This document shows positions 1 to 6,890 of a stretch of DNA of 11,330 nt, one piece after another; position 1 is the first letter of the stretch; each line of letters starts with the position of its first letter. The notes below the pieces were generated by a model. The model did not search any database. It saw nothing but the letters and a program-made list of their open reading frames with translations, and was not told the DNA's origin. The DNA lies in contig CANOHT010000055.1 in the NCBI GenBank assembly GCA_947565865.1, positions 1 through 11,330 on the forward strand. Direction: 5' to 3'. This DNA is from an uncultured Clostridia bacterium (GTDB taxonomy: Bacteria > Bacillota > Clostridia > Christensenellales > Aristaeellaceae). A program made the position numbers and the translations under genes.

Positions 1-663
1 GCCGGACGCAAAAAGAGGAGCCGTCTGCGCACACCATACAATGCGGTTGAATTCCTCCCACGGATCGCCGTAATCATTTCGGTTGAAGTCAATGATATGC
101 AGCTGACCGCCTCGATCAACCATCATGTTTCCGATATGGTAGTCGCCATGCTGATAAACCTGCGGCCTGTCTTTCAGCAAATGGCGGTTCTTGTTCATAT
201 AGTCGATCAATGCTTGCCCGTTCTTATACTTGATGGGGCACTCCCCGTACTTTTTGATTTTATAGTCCATCTTTCGATTAAACCGAACAGCCCAATCTTC
301 CTGTTCTGGGGGAGCCGGTATAGCATGAATCCTGCGCAGGATGCGGCCAGCTTCAAGACCGTAGGCGTACTGCGCTGTCTCAGACAAGCCCGGGATAACC
401 TGTTCGGCATCTTCCCCGTCAATCCAGCTTTGGACAGAGTACACGCCGTCCACACACACGCCGAATGCGATCGGCTGGCACATCGGGACTCCAAGGCGCG
501 CTACCTGCTTCATCATATTGAATTCAGCCTGCTTCGCGTCATGCTGAGCCATGTCAGTAATACGCAAAAGATACCGTGTGCCGTTTTCATCCGTCACACA
601 GTATTTTTGATCTCCCGACCAGCCTTTGTCAATCGGCTCTTTTCTCACAAAATTCAGCATCAT
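1..663 (-). CDS. Aminoglycoside phosphotransferase (APH)-family small-molecule kinase, C-terminus cut by window edge
   Basis: The minus strand is open from an ATG at 663-661 to base 1 (221 codons, no stop), so the 3' end lies outside the window. The visible part has the two-lobed kinase fold signature of the APH family: an N-lobe strand YLLRIT (about residues 31-36), the catalytic loop HGDYHIGNMM (H172, D174, N179; HxDxxxxN pattern) and the metal-binding IDFN (D192) followed by GDPWEEF. The family transfers phosphate from ATP to aminoglycosides, macrolides or unrelated hydroxylated metabolites; this sequence alone does not say which, and resistance should not be assumed. Two ATGs are adjacent (663 and 660); AGGA lies 4 nt before the first and 7 nt before the second, so 660 is equally possible. 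The first ATG overlaps the TGA of a short upstream frame (ATGA). GC is clearly lower than in the neighbouring genes (about 52% in bases 1-180), which may indicate separate ancestry. Confidence 0.85.
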   Translation of the reverse strand, partial: MMLNFVRKEPIDKGWSGDQKYCVTDENGTRYLLRITDMAQHDAKQAEFNMMKQVARLGVPMCQPIAFGVCVDGVYSVQSWIDGEDAEQVIPGLSETAQYAYGLEAGRILRRIHAIPAPPEQEDWAVRFNRKMDYKIKKYGECPIKYKNGQALIDYMNKNRHLLKDRPQVYQHGDYHIGNMMVDRGGQLHIIDFNRNDYGDPWEEFNRIVWCAQTAPLFASG

Positions 664-955
664 TTTTTCCTATCCGCTTCATCTTTCAAGTGCCTGCCAT
701 GGAAGTACTTGCGGGAAAGCAGCCCCGCTGTTTCTTCGTGGCCGCATTCCTTTCAGCTGAGATGTTCGTCCTGGTTCAGCGCATCCGGTCTCATGCCGCG
801 CTCCAGCCCATTCGAGATTTCAGGAACCGACCGCCAGGGATCGCTTCGCTCTGGCCGCGCTTTTGCCGGGCAAACGTCGGGGGCCTCGCTCCTCTGCCCG
901 CGGGCCACCGACCCTCAGACTCCTTTTATCGCCGCGCGGCAGGCTCGGCGCAGGA
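664..955. other. 292-nt gap between acpS and the kinase gene: small hairpins and a broken frame, no intact gene
   Basis: I see no convincing promoter or complete gene here. Minus-strand content: a GTG-started frame of 51 codons (908-756), ending at TGA 755-753. The same frame then stays open for another 30 codons (752-663) and ends at a TGA (662-660) that overlaps the kinase ATG. The peptide on both sides of the internal TGA is charged and protein-like (for example DALNQDEHLS before it and GLLSRKYFHGRHLKDEADRK after it). The gap also holds short hairpins at 834-854 (CCAGGG/CTCTGG arms) and 862-874 (TTTGC/GCAAA), both with 3-nt loops, and a perfect palindrome GCCGCGCGGC at 931-940. The likeliest reading is a decayed gene end or a dispersed intergenic repeat. 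With no promoter visible, the kinase could be transcribed from the birA promoter. Confidence 0.5.
834..874. repeat. Two small adjacent hairpins with 3-nt loops
   Basis: Arm CCAGGG (834-839) pairs with CTCTGG (849-854, one G-T wobble); inside, CG (842-843) pairs with CG (847-848) around loop CTT, leaving AT 840-841 bulged. Next to it TTTGC (862-866) pairs with GCAAA (870-874) around loop CGG. Neither is followed by a T tract, so these are not standard terminators. Tri-loop hairpins in tandem also occur at the right edge of the window, which suggests similar intergenic elements; a link between the two is inference. Confidence 0.4.
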
Positions 956-1318
956 TCACGCCATCCACAGGCACACCGCCGCCGCCATATCGCCCTCATG
1001 GGTGATGGACACCTGCCAGGAGCCTGCCCCCCGCCGCGCGGCCTCGCCGTGGAGCGTACAGCCGGGCTGGCCCGCCTCGTCGTGGGTGATCTCGACTTCC
1101 CGCAGCGGAACGGCAATTCCGCAGCCCATGGCCTTGAGCACGGCCTCCTTGGCGGCGAACATCCCCGCCATGGTCTGCGCCCCGCCCCGGCCTTTTCCGG
1201 CGATATAAGCCGCCTCCTCCGGGGTAAAATAACGGCTGACGAACCGGCCATCTCCCACCAGCGGCTCCATCCGGCTGACGGCGCACAGGTCGATTCCCAG
1301 GCCCTTTACCTTACACAT
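956..1318 (-). CDS. acpS: Holo-[acyl-carrier-protein] synthase
   Basis: Transfers the 4'-phosphopantetheine arm of coenzyme A to a serine of apo-ACP, activating it for fatty-acid synthesis in the cytoplasm. The 120-residue length is normal for the trimeric AcpS family. Seen directly: the N-terminal GLGIDLCAVSRM stretch, with D10 in the place of the Mg-binding Asp of the usual GxDIVEI motif; the signature FAAKEAVLKAMGCGI (F54-I68, with E58 as second metal ligand); EVEITHDEAGQP; and the closing strand VSITHEGDMAAAV. The ATG at 1318-1316 lies inside the end of birA: the overlap ATGTGTAA carries both the acpS start and the birA stop. No strong Shine-Dalgarno precedes it, so translation is probably coupled to birA. 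The gene is very GC-rich (one 60-nt line is about 82% GC). Family assignment is secure. Confidence 0.96.
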   Translation of the reverse strand: MCKVKGLGIDLCAVSRMEPLVGDGRFVSRYFTPEEAAYIAGKGRGGAQTMAGMFAAKEAVLKAMGCGIAVPLREVEITHDEAGQPGCTLHGEAARRGAGSWQVSITHEGDMAAAVCLWMA

Positions 1319-2273
1319 AGCCCATCACACCCCGCACGGACACATCCCCTGACAGCACCCGATGCACCGCGCCGTCCGACTCCACCAGGAGCGCGCCGGT
1401 CTCGTCGATGGTCCGGGCCATGCCCGTCAGCTCCACCGCGCCGGAGACCCGTACCTGCTGGCCCAGGGTGCAGGAACGGGCCTGATACTCTTCCGCGATG
1501 CCCCGGAAGCCCTCCCGCTCCAGACGGTCGAGGACATCCTCCAGCGCCGCCAGATAATGAACGAGCAGCGTCCGCCGCAGGGGCGGCGGGCCGAACTCCT
1601 CCAGGGAAGCAGCCTTGTGGGCAATATCCGGGGGATACGCCCCCTCCCGCACGTTCACCCCCGCCCCCGCGACAATGTATTCGATGCTGTCCGGATCGGC
1701 ACTGATCTCCAGCAGGATGCCGCATAGCTTCCGCCCTGCGTAGACCAGATCGTTGGGCCACTTGATCCGCGCGTCCAGTCCCGCCGTCTCCTGCACCGCC
1801 CGGGCCATGGCCAAGGCCACGCACAGAGTTATCAGCGGCGCCTGCTCCGGCGTGAGGTGCGGCCTCAGCAGCACCGATACCCACAGTCCCTTGCCTTCGG
1901 GCGCGCTCCATACGCGGCCCAGTCGGCCTTTGCCCGCCGTCTGCATCTCGCTGACGCACAGACTGCCGTGGGGCGCTCCGGCGATGGCCATCCGCTTGGC
2001 CTCCGTGTTGGTGGAATCGACCTCTGCCAGGCAGCGGTTTTCCCCACGGCCCAGACCGCGCGTCGTCAGCGCCGATACCCACAGCGCCGGCTCCAGGCTG
2101 TCGCCGGGGATCAGCCGATAGCCCTTTTTCCCCCCGGACTCAATCTGCCAACCCGCCTCCTTCAGCGCGCTGATCTTCTTCCATACCGCCGCCCGGCTCA
2201 CGCCCATGGCCCGGCTGATGACCTCCCCGGACACAAATTCGCCCCCAGAGAGCATTTCCAGCACCGTTTTCAT
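1311..2273 (-). CDS. birA: Bifunctional biotin-[acetyl-CoA-carboxylase] ligase / biotin operon repressor
   Basis: Makes biotinyl-AMP and attaches biotin to a lysine of biotin carboxyl carrier proteins; with its DNA-binding domain it also represses biotin genes when loaded with biotinyl-AMP. The 320 residues fall into the standard order. A winged helix-turn-helix covers about 1-60 (SGEVISRAMGVSRAAVWKKI as the HTH). The catalytic domain covers about 80-265, with DSTNTEAKR, the adenylate-binding loop GKGRLGRVW (114-122), KWPND (171-175), GILLE (185-189) and GAGVNV. A small SH3-like C-terminal domain covers about 268-320. The N-terminal HTH makes this the group II, regulatory type. The start at 2273 has GGAG 10 nt upstream, with AAAGGG immediately before the ATG. 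It is first gene of a minus-strand unit with acpS overlapping its end by 8 nt. A good promoter lies at 2345-2373. I found no clean BirA operator with two half-sites, so autoregulation is unproven. Confidence 0.96.
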   Translation of the reverse strand: MKTVLEMLSGGEFVSGEVISRAMGVSRAAVWKKISALKEAGWQIESGGKKGYRLIPGDSLEPALWVSALTTRGLGRGENRCLAEVDSTNTEAKRMAIAGAPHGSLCVSEMQTAGKGRLGRVWSAPEGKGLWVSVLLRPHLTPEQAPLITLCVALAMARAVQETAGLDARIKWPNDLVYAGRKLCGILLEISADPDSIEYIVAGAGVNVREGAYPPDIAHKAASLEEFGPPPLRRTLLVHYLAALEDVLDRLEREGFRGIAEEYQARSCTLGQQVRVSGAVELTGMARTIDETGALLVESDGAVHRVLSGDVSVRGVMGYV

Positions 2274-2301
2274 CCCTTTAATTCTCCAATTATTTCAATC
2301 T

Positions 2302-2317
2302 TGTTACAAACGTGACA
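2302..2317. promoter_or_regulatory. Imperfect inverted repeat in the birA leader
   Basis: TGTTAC (2302-2307), 4 nt, GTGACA (2312-2317): five of six arm positions are complementary. It lies just downstream of the predicted birA transcription start, a place where a repressor could act. It does not match the usual long-spaced BirA operator (TTGTTAAC-like arms about 14-16 nt apart), so the bound protein, if any, is unknown. Confidence 0.25.
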
Positions 2318-2344
2318 GGCCCGCAAACCCGCCCCGTATCTGCT

Positions 2345-2373
2345 ATTGTAGCGCATCCAGGCGAGCTTGGCAA
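2345..2373 (-). promoter_or_regulatory. Promoter of birA-acpS
   Basis: On the minus strand TTGCCA (2373-2368), a 17-nt spacer and TACAAT (2350-2345) match the sigma-A consensus well. Transcription should start near 2338, giving a leader of about 65 nt before birA. It stands back-to-back with the moxR promoter, the two -35 boxes being 20 nt apart. Confidence 0.72.
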
Positions 2374-2393
2374 GGAAAACCCCAGGCAAGTTC

Positions 2394-2422
2394 TTGATTT
2401 ATCGTCACAAATTGGTTATACT
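2394..2422 (+). promoter_or_regulatory. Promoter of the moxR operon
   Basis: TTGATT (2394-2399), a 17-nt spacer and TATACT (2417-2422) form a strong sigma-A-type promoter; transcription would start near 2429. A 9-nt direct repeat AAGTTCTTG occurs at 2388-2396, overlapping the -35 box, and at 2431-2439, just after the predicted start, so the two copies bracket the promoter. The ribosome site CGGAGG lies 10 nt before the ATG at 2461. Confidence 0.75.
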
Positions 2423-2460
2423 ATGGTGAAAAGTTCTTGTGATTCGGAGGCAACGACGCT

Positions 2461-3405
2461 ATGCAGCAGCCCAGAAATATGATTCGCGCCCTTCAGGACA
2501 ACATTGGCAGGGCCATCGTCGGCAAGGAGGAGGCCATCGAATTCGCGCTGATCGCCCTTTTGTGCAAGGGCCATGTGCTCATCGAGGACGTGCCCGGCGT
2601 GGGCAAGACCACCCTGGCCAGCGCCCTGGCCAAATCCCTTGACTGCTCCTTCCGCCGCATTCAGTTCACCCCTGACCTGATGCCCTCTGACGTGACGGGC
2701 TTCACCCTGGTGAATTTTAAGACCGGGCAGATGGAATATAAGGAAGGCTCGGTGATGAGCCAGGTGGTGCTGGCGGACGAGATCAACCGCACCAGCCCGA
2801 AAACCCAGTCGGCGCTGCTGGAGGTCATGGAGGAGCATCAGGTCACGGTGGACGGCATCACCCATCCCCTGCCCCAGCCCTTCATCGTGCTCGCCACGCA
2901 GAACCCCGGGGAATTCGTGGGCACCTACCCCCTGCCCGAGGCCCAGATGGACCGCTTCTTCCTGCGCATTTCCATCGGCTATCCCACCGTGGAGCAGGAA
3001 ATGGACGTGCTGGAGCGCTACTCCGGCACGGTCAGGCCCATGGAAACCATTGAGCCGGTCTGCGCCGCTCAGGACATCATCGCCCTGCAGGAGATGGTCA
3101 CCCAGGTGTACTGTTCTCCCGAGGTGCGTGCCTATGTAGCCACCCTCGCCGCGGCCACCCGGCAGGATCCCGCCCTGCAGCTGGGAGCCTCCACCCGCGC
3201 CGCCATCGCGCTGATCCACGGCGCTCAGGCCTGCGCCCTGCTGGACGGCCGGGACTTTATCCTGCCCGAGGATGTGCAGCACATGCTTCTGCCCGTCTTC
3301 GCCCACCGTCTGGTGCTCCACCCGGAGGCCCGGATGAAGGGCGTCTCCGCCGAGCAGGTGCTTCTCGCCATCCTGAAGAACGTGGCGGTGCCTGTCAAGC
3401 TATGA
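2461..3405 (+). CDS. MoxR-family AAA+ ATPase
   Basis: MoxR ATPases are cytoplasmic AAA+ machines thought to act as chaperones for maturation or activation of partner proteins, commonly von Willebrand-A-like ones. The 314 residues match the family length (about 310-330). Seen directly: Walker A in VPGVGKTT (K49, T50), the stretch RRIQFTPDLMPSDVTG typical of MoxR, Walker B VVLADEIN (D106, E107), ALLEVMEE, sensor-1 ATQNP (N148), the arginine finger in QMDRF (R165) and sensor-2 GASTRAA, followed by the helical lid (LLDGRDFILPEDVQ). It is first gene of a three-gene plus-strand operon. Its TGA overlaps the ATG of the DUF58 gene (ATGA at 3402-3405), a sign of translational coupling, and DUF58 is the usual partner of MoxR. 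The substrate cannot be read from the sequence. Confidence 0.95.
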   Translation: MQQPRNMIRALQDNIGRAIVGKEEAIEFALIALLCKGHVLIEDVPGVGKTTLASALAKSLDCSFRRIQFTPDLMPSDVTGFTLVNFKTGQMEYKEGSVMSQVVLADEINRTSPKTQSALLEVMEEHQVTVDGITHPLPQPFIVLATQNPGEFVGTYPLPEAQMDRFFLRISIGYPTVEQEMDVLERYSGTVRPMETIEPVCAAQDIIALQEMVTQVYCSPEVRAYVATLAAATRQDPALQLGASTRAAIALIHGAQACALLDGRDFILPEDVQHMLLPVFAHRLVLHPEARMKGVSAEQVLLAILKNVAVPVKL

Positions 3406-4556
3406 AAACCCGACTGCTGATCCCTGTATTGGTTATCCTGGCGCTGCTGCTGGCGGCCTTCTCCACCGGGAGCACCATTTTCCTGTACATCGCGGTGCTG
3501 CTGTCGCTGGTGGTGCTTTCCAGCCTTCTGGCCGTGGTCTGGGCCGCCAAGACCATGACGGTCTCCTCGGGCCTGTCGGGCCGCACGGTTCGGCGCGGAG
3601 AGAGCGTCACCCTGGAAATGGTCGTCCGCCACCAGGGCTGGCTGCCCATCGCGCCCATCCAGCTGGAGCTTTACGCCACCCCGGACACGCCAGAAACCGC
3701 CGTCCGCCTTCGCGACGCCCCCGGTAAAACCCAGCGCCTGACGCTGCCCTTCCACGCGGCGCATGTGGGCGTCAGCCGCCCCGGTGTAAAGCGCTGCACG
3801 GTGGAGGATGTTTTCGCCCTCTTCGCCATGACCGTGGAGCCAAGGACAGGCCGGGAGGAGCTGCTGGTACTGCCCATGCCCTTTGACGTGGAGCCGCTGC
3901 GGTTTGCCCCCGGCGATCCCGGCTCAGAGGTGATGGCCCGGGCCACAGAGGACGTGTCCAACCCGGCGGACTTCCGCGCCTATCAGCCTGGCGACGCCAT
4001 CAAAAAAATCCACTGGAAGCTATCCGCCCGCAAAGGCGACCTGATGGTGCGCCGTTTTGAGGAACCTGTTCTTTCCGACGCCCTGGTGCTGATGGACTGC
4101 TCCGCTCCGCCCTCCTGGGGCCATGCCGAGGCCGAGGCGGACATCCGCGATACCCTGCTGGAAACGGCGGCGTCGGTGATGCTTTCCCAGCTGCAGTCGG
4201 ATCACGCCATCCGCCTGCCGCTGATGGGCCGTCACCCCATCGAGCTGGAAAAAACCATGGGTGCTCCGCTCATTCTGGAAAACCTGGCCCGCATGGATTT
4301 CTCCGAAACGGACAGATTCGAGCGGGTGCTGCTGCTGGAAACCCGCAGGATGCGCCGCGTGGGAGCCACGGTGATTATTTCCGCCCGGCTGTCGGGCAGC
4401 ATCGTGGACGTGATGATCCGCATGCGCCGCATGGGCCCCAACGTCCGGCTGTACCTGGTAACCTTCACCCCGGACGATCCCCTGGTGCTGGGCATGGTCA
4501 GCAAGCTCCAGCAGGCGGAGGTCGAGGTATGCTATGTGACGCCCGTGCCTGCCTGA
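3402..4556 (+). CDS. DUF58-domain membrane protein (MoxR partner)
   Basis: This 384-residue protein begins with two hydrophobic segments (about 5-22 and 26-48), so it is anchored in the membrane with its bulk probably in the cytoplasm, after a beta-rich stretch (about 50-150). The DUF58 hallmark is plain: PADFRAYQPGDAIKKIHWK (188-206) followed by SARKGDLMVRRFEEP. After it comes LVLMDCSAPP, the first strand of a von Willebrand-A-like fold, although the full MIDAS set of residues is not obvious. In this family the domain is found next to MoxR and transglutaminase genes, and the order here is the textbook one. It starts within the moxR stop codon (ATGA). The next gene begins 48 nt downstream by my start choice. 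The biochemical role is not established for the family; a task in envelope assembly or protease-like processing with its neighbours is inference. Confidence 0.92.
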   Translation: MKTRLLIPVLVILALLLAAFSTGSTIFLYIAVLLSLVVLSSLLAVVWAAKTMTVSSGLSGRTVRRGESVTLEMVVRHQGWLPIAPIQLELYATPDTPETAVRLRDAPGKTQRLTLPFHAAHVGVSRPGVKRCTVEDVFALFAMTVEPRTGREELLVLPMPFDVEPLRFAPGDPGSEVMARATEDVSNPADFRAYQPGDAIKKIHWKLSARKGDLMVRRFEEPVLSDALVLMDCSAPPSWGHAEAEADIRDTLLETAASVMLSQLQSDHAIRLPLMGRHPIELEKTMGAPLILENLARMDFSETDRFERVLLLETRRMRRVGATVIISARLSGSIVDVMIRMRRMGPNVRLYLVTFTPDDPLVLGMVSKLQQAEVEVCYVTPVPA

Positions 4557-4588
4557 CAGACGGCGCGCAACGAATAAATCCATGGATG

Positions 4589-4596
4589 AAAGGAGG
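4589..4596 (+). promoter_or_regulatory. Near-perfect Shine-Dalgarno that decides the transglutaminase start
   Basis: AAAGGAGG lies exactly 8 nt before CTG 4605-4607, which is in frame with the transglutaminase. The only other in-frame start candidate, TTG at 4644, has no Shine-Dalgarno near it. An in-frame TGA at 4587-4589 rules out an earlier start. Confidence 0.7.
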
Positions 4597-4604
4597 CCTT
4601 CAGG

Positions 4605-6890
4605 CTGAACACGAACCATAGACCCGGCTCCGCCTTCCGCGATTTGCTCACCCACGGCCTGATTGCCTTTCTTTACGGCCTTGGTCTGGCGCTGACGCTG
4701 CTGGAGGTTCTGGAGCTTTCAGCTTACCGCGTGACGGCGGGAGGCATCGTACTCGCCGTCACGGTGCTTTGCGCGGTGTTTTCCCGCAGAAAGTGGGCGG
4801 CGCTGGCCTTGACGGCGGCAGTCGTTTTGGGGGCCGTCGGCTGCCTGACGGTCTTTGGCGGCAGCGCCACGGCGGTCGATATTCTCCGTGCCATGACCCT
4901 GCAGCTTTCCGGCCTGACCATCGCCCTGCCCATGGTGGGACGAGAGACGGCGGTGCTGCTGGCCCTCGTGTGCGGCTTCAGCGCCTTTGTGCTGACCCTG
5001 CGCCGCTCCGGGCTTTACCTGCCCCTGGTGGTGCTGCTGCTGGCGACGCTGCTGCTGTGGCTTGGCGACAGGGCACAGTCCCTTGTCTGGCTGCTGCCCA
5101 GCATCGCGGCGACGCTGGCCCTGGCTATGACCTCCGCCCAGGAAAGCCCCGCCCTTCGGCGGGTTCTGCCCCTGGCTGTCGGCCTGGCCGTTATCGCCTA
5201 TCTGGTCGTGCCCGCGACGGGCGTGACCGTCCCGCCGCTGAAGGAAGCGGCGGATCAGCTTCGCCAGCGCATCCTGGACTATTTCTTCTTCACCGAACCC
5301 CGCAGCGTATTCTCCCTGGCTGACAAGGGCTACTATCCCCAGGGGCCCAACCAGCTGGGCGGGCCCATTCAGCCCGACGATCAGCCGGTCATGGTCGTTT
5401 CCACCCCCAAGCGCACCTACCTTCGCGGCACAGTGAAGGACGAGTACACCGGCCGCGTCTGGCTGGATACCAAAGGCGGACAGCGGCGCTATCAATGGAT
5501 TTATCCCCAATGGCACTCCCAGCGGGAGACGCTGTTCAACATGGGGCTTCCCCAGGGCGCGCTGGGCGCGGACGAAGGTCTGATGAAGACCGAGCAGGTC
5601 AGTGTGCGCATGGTCTCCCCCAGCGCCAGCACGCTGTTCGTTCCCCAGCGCGTTCGGGAGCTGCGCCCCGGCGGCGATCTGGTGCCCTACTTTGGCTCCT
5701 CCAGCGAGATTTTTGCTACCCGGGACCTGCAGCCGGGGGATACCTACACCGTCATCGCGCCGCTGATGCTGGGCGGCGAGCCCGGGCTGGGCACGCTGGT
5801 CACGGCCTGTTCGGCCAACGGCGACAGCCAGTTCCCTGCCATTCTGGCAGACTTCACCCAGCTGCCCGGGCATCTTCAGCAGGAGTTGTACGACCTGGCC
5901 CTGGACATCACCGCCAGGGCGCAGACGCCCTATGACAAGGCCTGCGCCATCCAGATTTATCTCAGCCGCTACTACAATTACGCTCTGGATGTAGAGATTC
6001 AGCCCGCGAACATCGACTTTGTATCCTACTTTCTCCTCAGCTCCCGCGAAGGCTACTGCACCTACTTCGCCACGGCCATGACTGTACTGTGCCGCATGGC
6101 GGGACTCCCCGCGAGGTATGTGGAAGGCTATCTGGCCGAGCCGGACGCGGGCGGCGTCGCCCATGTGACCGGGGAGGACGGCCATGCCTGGACGGAGGTA
6201 TACTTCGAGGGCTTCGGCTGGCTGACCTTTGACGCCACGCCCATGCAAAACCATGGCAGCGCCGAGGAGCCCGACGCCAGTGAGAACGATCCCGAGCCCA
6301 CCGTCACGCCGGAGGAGCAGACGCTGCCCACGCCGCCGCCTGAGGAAGATCAGCCGGACGACGAGCCTACGCCCTCTCCCACGCCCCGAACGGATGACGC
6401 CGCCACCCCTGAGCCGGAAACGCCGCCTCAGCCCCCCCAGGAGCCCGATCCCGAGGCTCCCCGTTTGTCCTGGCTATGGTGGCTCCTGCTGCTTCTGGCG
6501 GCTGCAGGCGCGGCCGCTGTCCGCATCCTGATGACCCAGCCTGCCCGCCTTGCCGTCAAGGCCCCGGACGAGCTTGCCCGATGGTCGGTATGGATGCAGG
6601 CCATTCACGATGTGCTGCGGGTGCTGAAGCTTCCCCGTCAGCCCAGCGAGTCCCCCGCAGCCTACATGCGCCGTCTGGATTCTCTGCGCCGCCTGAACGT
6701 AGCCTTCACGCCCTTGGGCGAGTGCGAATCCCTGGTGTTCTACGGTCGGCTGGATCCCACGCCCGAGGAAACGCGGATGGCCGCCAAGGCTTACGCCCAG
6801 CTCTTTGCCACGCTGCCCTGGTCGGCCAAGGCAAGAACGGTGATATTGCGGGCGGCAACGCCGATGAAGAAGCGGGACTTTACGCGATAA
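4605..6890 (+). CDS. Membrane-anchored transglutaminase-like protein (TgpA type), probable CTG start
   Basis: About 761 residues from CTG 4605, or 748 from TTG 4644. I prefer 4605 because AAAGGAGG sits 8 nt upstream of it. Order of parts: about seven hydrophobic helices (residues about 16-215), an extracytoplasmic stretch with YLRGTVKDEYTGRVW, then the transglutaminase core. The core has the catalytic triad C485 (in GYCTYFATAM), H527 (GHAWTEVYF) and D543 (FDATP). A proline/acid-rich stalk of about 65 residues follows, then one more membrane helix (about 620-642, LSWLWWLLLLL) and a cytoplasmic tail of about 120 residues resembling DUF4129 (ESPAAYMRRLDSL). Transglutaminase/protease-like domains of this kind act on proteins or peptides outside the membrane; the substrate is unknown. 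It completes the MoxR-DUF58-transglutaminase trio. The triad is intact, so the enzyme should be active. Confidence 0.93.
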   Translation: MNTNHRPGSAFRDLLTHGLIAFLYGLGLALTLLEVLELSAYRVTAGGIVLAVTVLCAVFSRRKWAALALTAAVVLGAVGCLTVFGGSATAVDILRAMTLQLSGLTIALPMVGRETAVLLALVCGFSAFVLTLRRSGLYLPLVVLLLATLLLWLGDRAQSLVWLLPSIAATLALAMTSAQESPALRRVLPLAVGLAVIAYLVVPATGVTVPPLKEAADQLRQRILDYFFFTEPRSVFSLADKGYYPQGPNQLGGPIQPDDQPVMVVSTPKRTYLRGTVKDEYTGRVWLDTKGGQRRYQWIYPQWHSQRETLFNMGLPQGALGADEGLMKTEQVSVRMVSPSASTLFVPQRVRELRPGGDLVPYFGSSSEIFATRDLQPGDTYTVIAPLMLGGEPGLGTLVTACSANGDSQFPAILADFTQLPGHLQQELYDLALDITARAQTPYDKACAIQIYLSRYYNYALDVEIQPANIDFVSYFLLSSREGYCTYFATAMTVLCRMAGLPARYVEGYLAEPDAGGVAHVTGEDGHAWTEVYFEGFGWLTFDATPMQNHGSAEEPDASENDPEPTVTPEEQTLPTPPPEEDQPDDEPTPSPTPRTDDAATPEPETPPQPPQEPDPEAPRLSWLWWLLLLLAAAGAAAVRILMTQPARLAVKAPDELARWSVWMQAIHDVLRVLKLPRQPSESPAAYMRRLDSLRRLNVAFTPLGECESLVFYGRLDPTPEETRMAAKAYAQLFATLPWSAKARTVILRAATPMKKRDFTR

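Noticed and set aside
97..1005. Plus-strand open frame of 302 codons over the kinase and the gap
   Set aside because: The opposite strand encodes a kinase with full catalytic motifs; the plus-strand frame has no ribosome site and no family signature.
2274..2460. Classic BirA operator upstream of birA
   Set aside because: Only an imperfect, short-spaced inverted repeat is present; the two long-spaced TTGTTAAC-like arms of known BirA sites are absent.
2416..3321. Minus-strand open frame of 301 codons opposite moxR
   Set aside because: Antisense shadow of an unmistakable AAA+ ATPase; it would also overlap the moxR promoter.
4582..4608. Eight-codon frame MDERRPSG ending over the CTG start, a possible leader peptide
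   Set aside because: No ribosome site precedes its ATG, and the Shine-Dalgarno for the transglutaminase lies inside it; a chance frame is more likely.
4719..6254. Minus-strand open frame of 511 codons opposite the transglutaminase
   Set aside because: It mirrors a gene with clear catalytic motifs; the translation is rich in G, Q, H and R, typical of an antisense shadow in GC-rich DNA.
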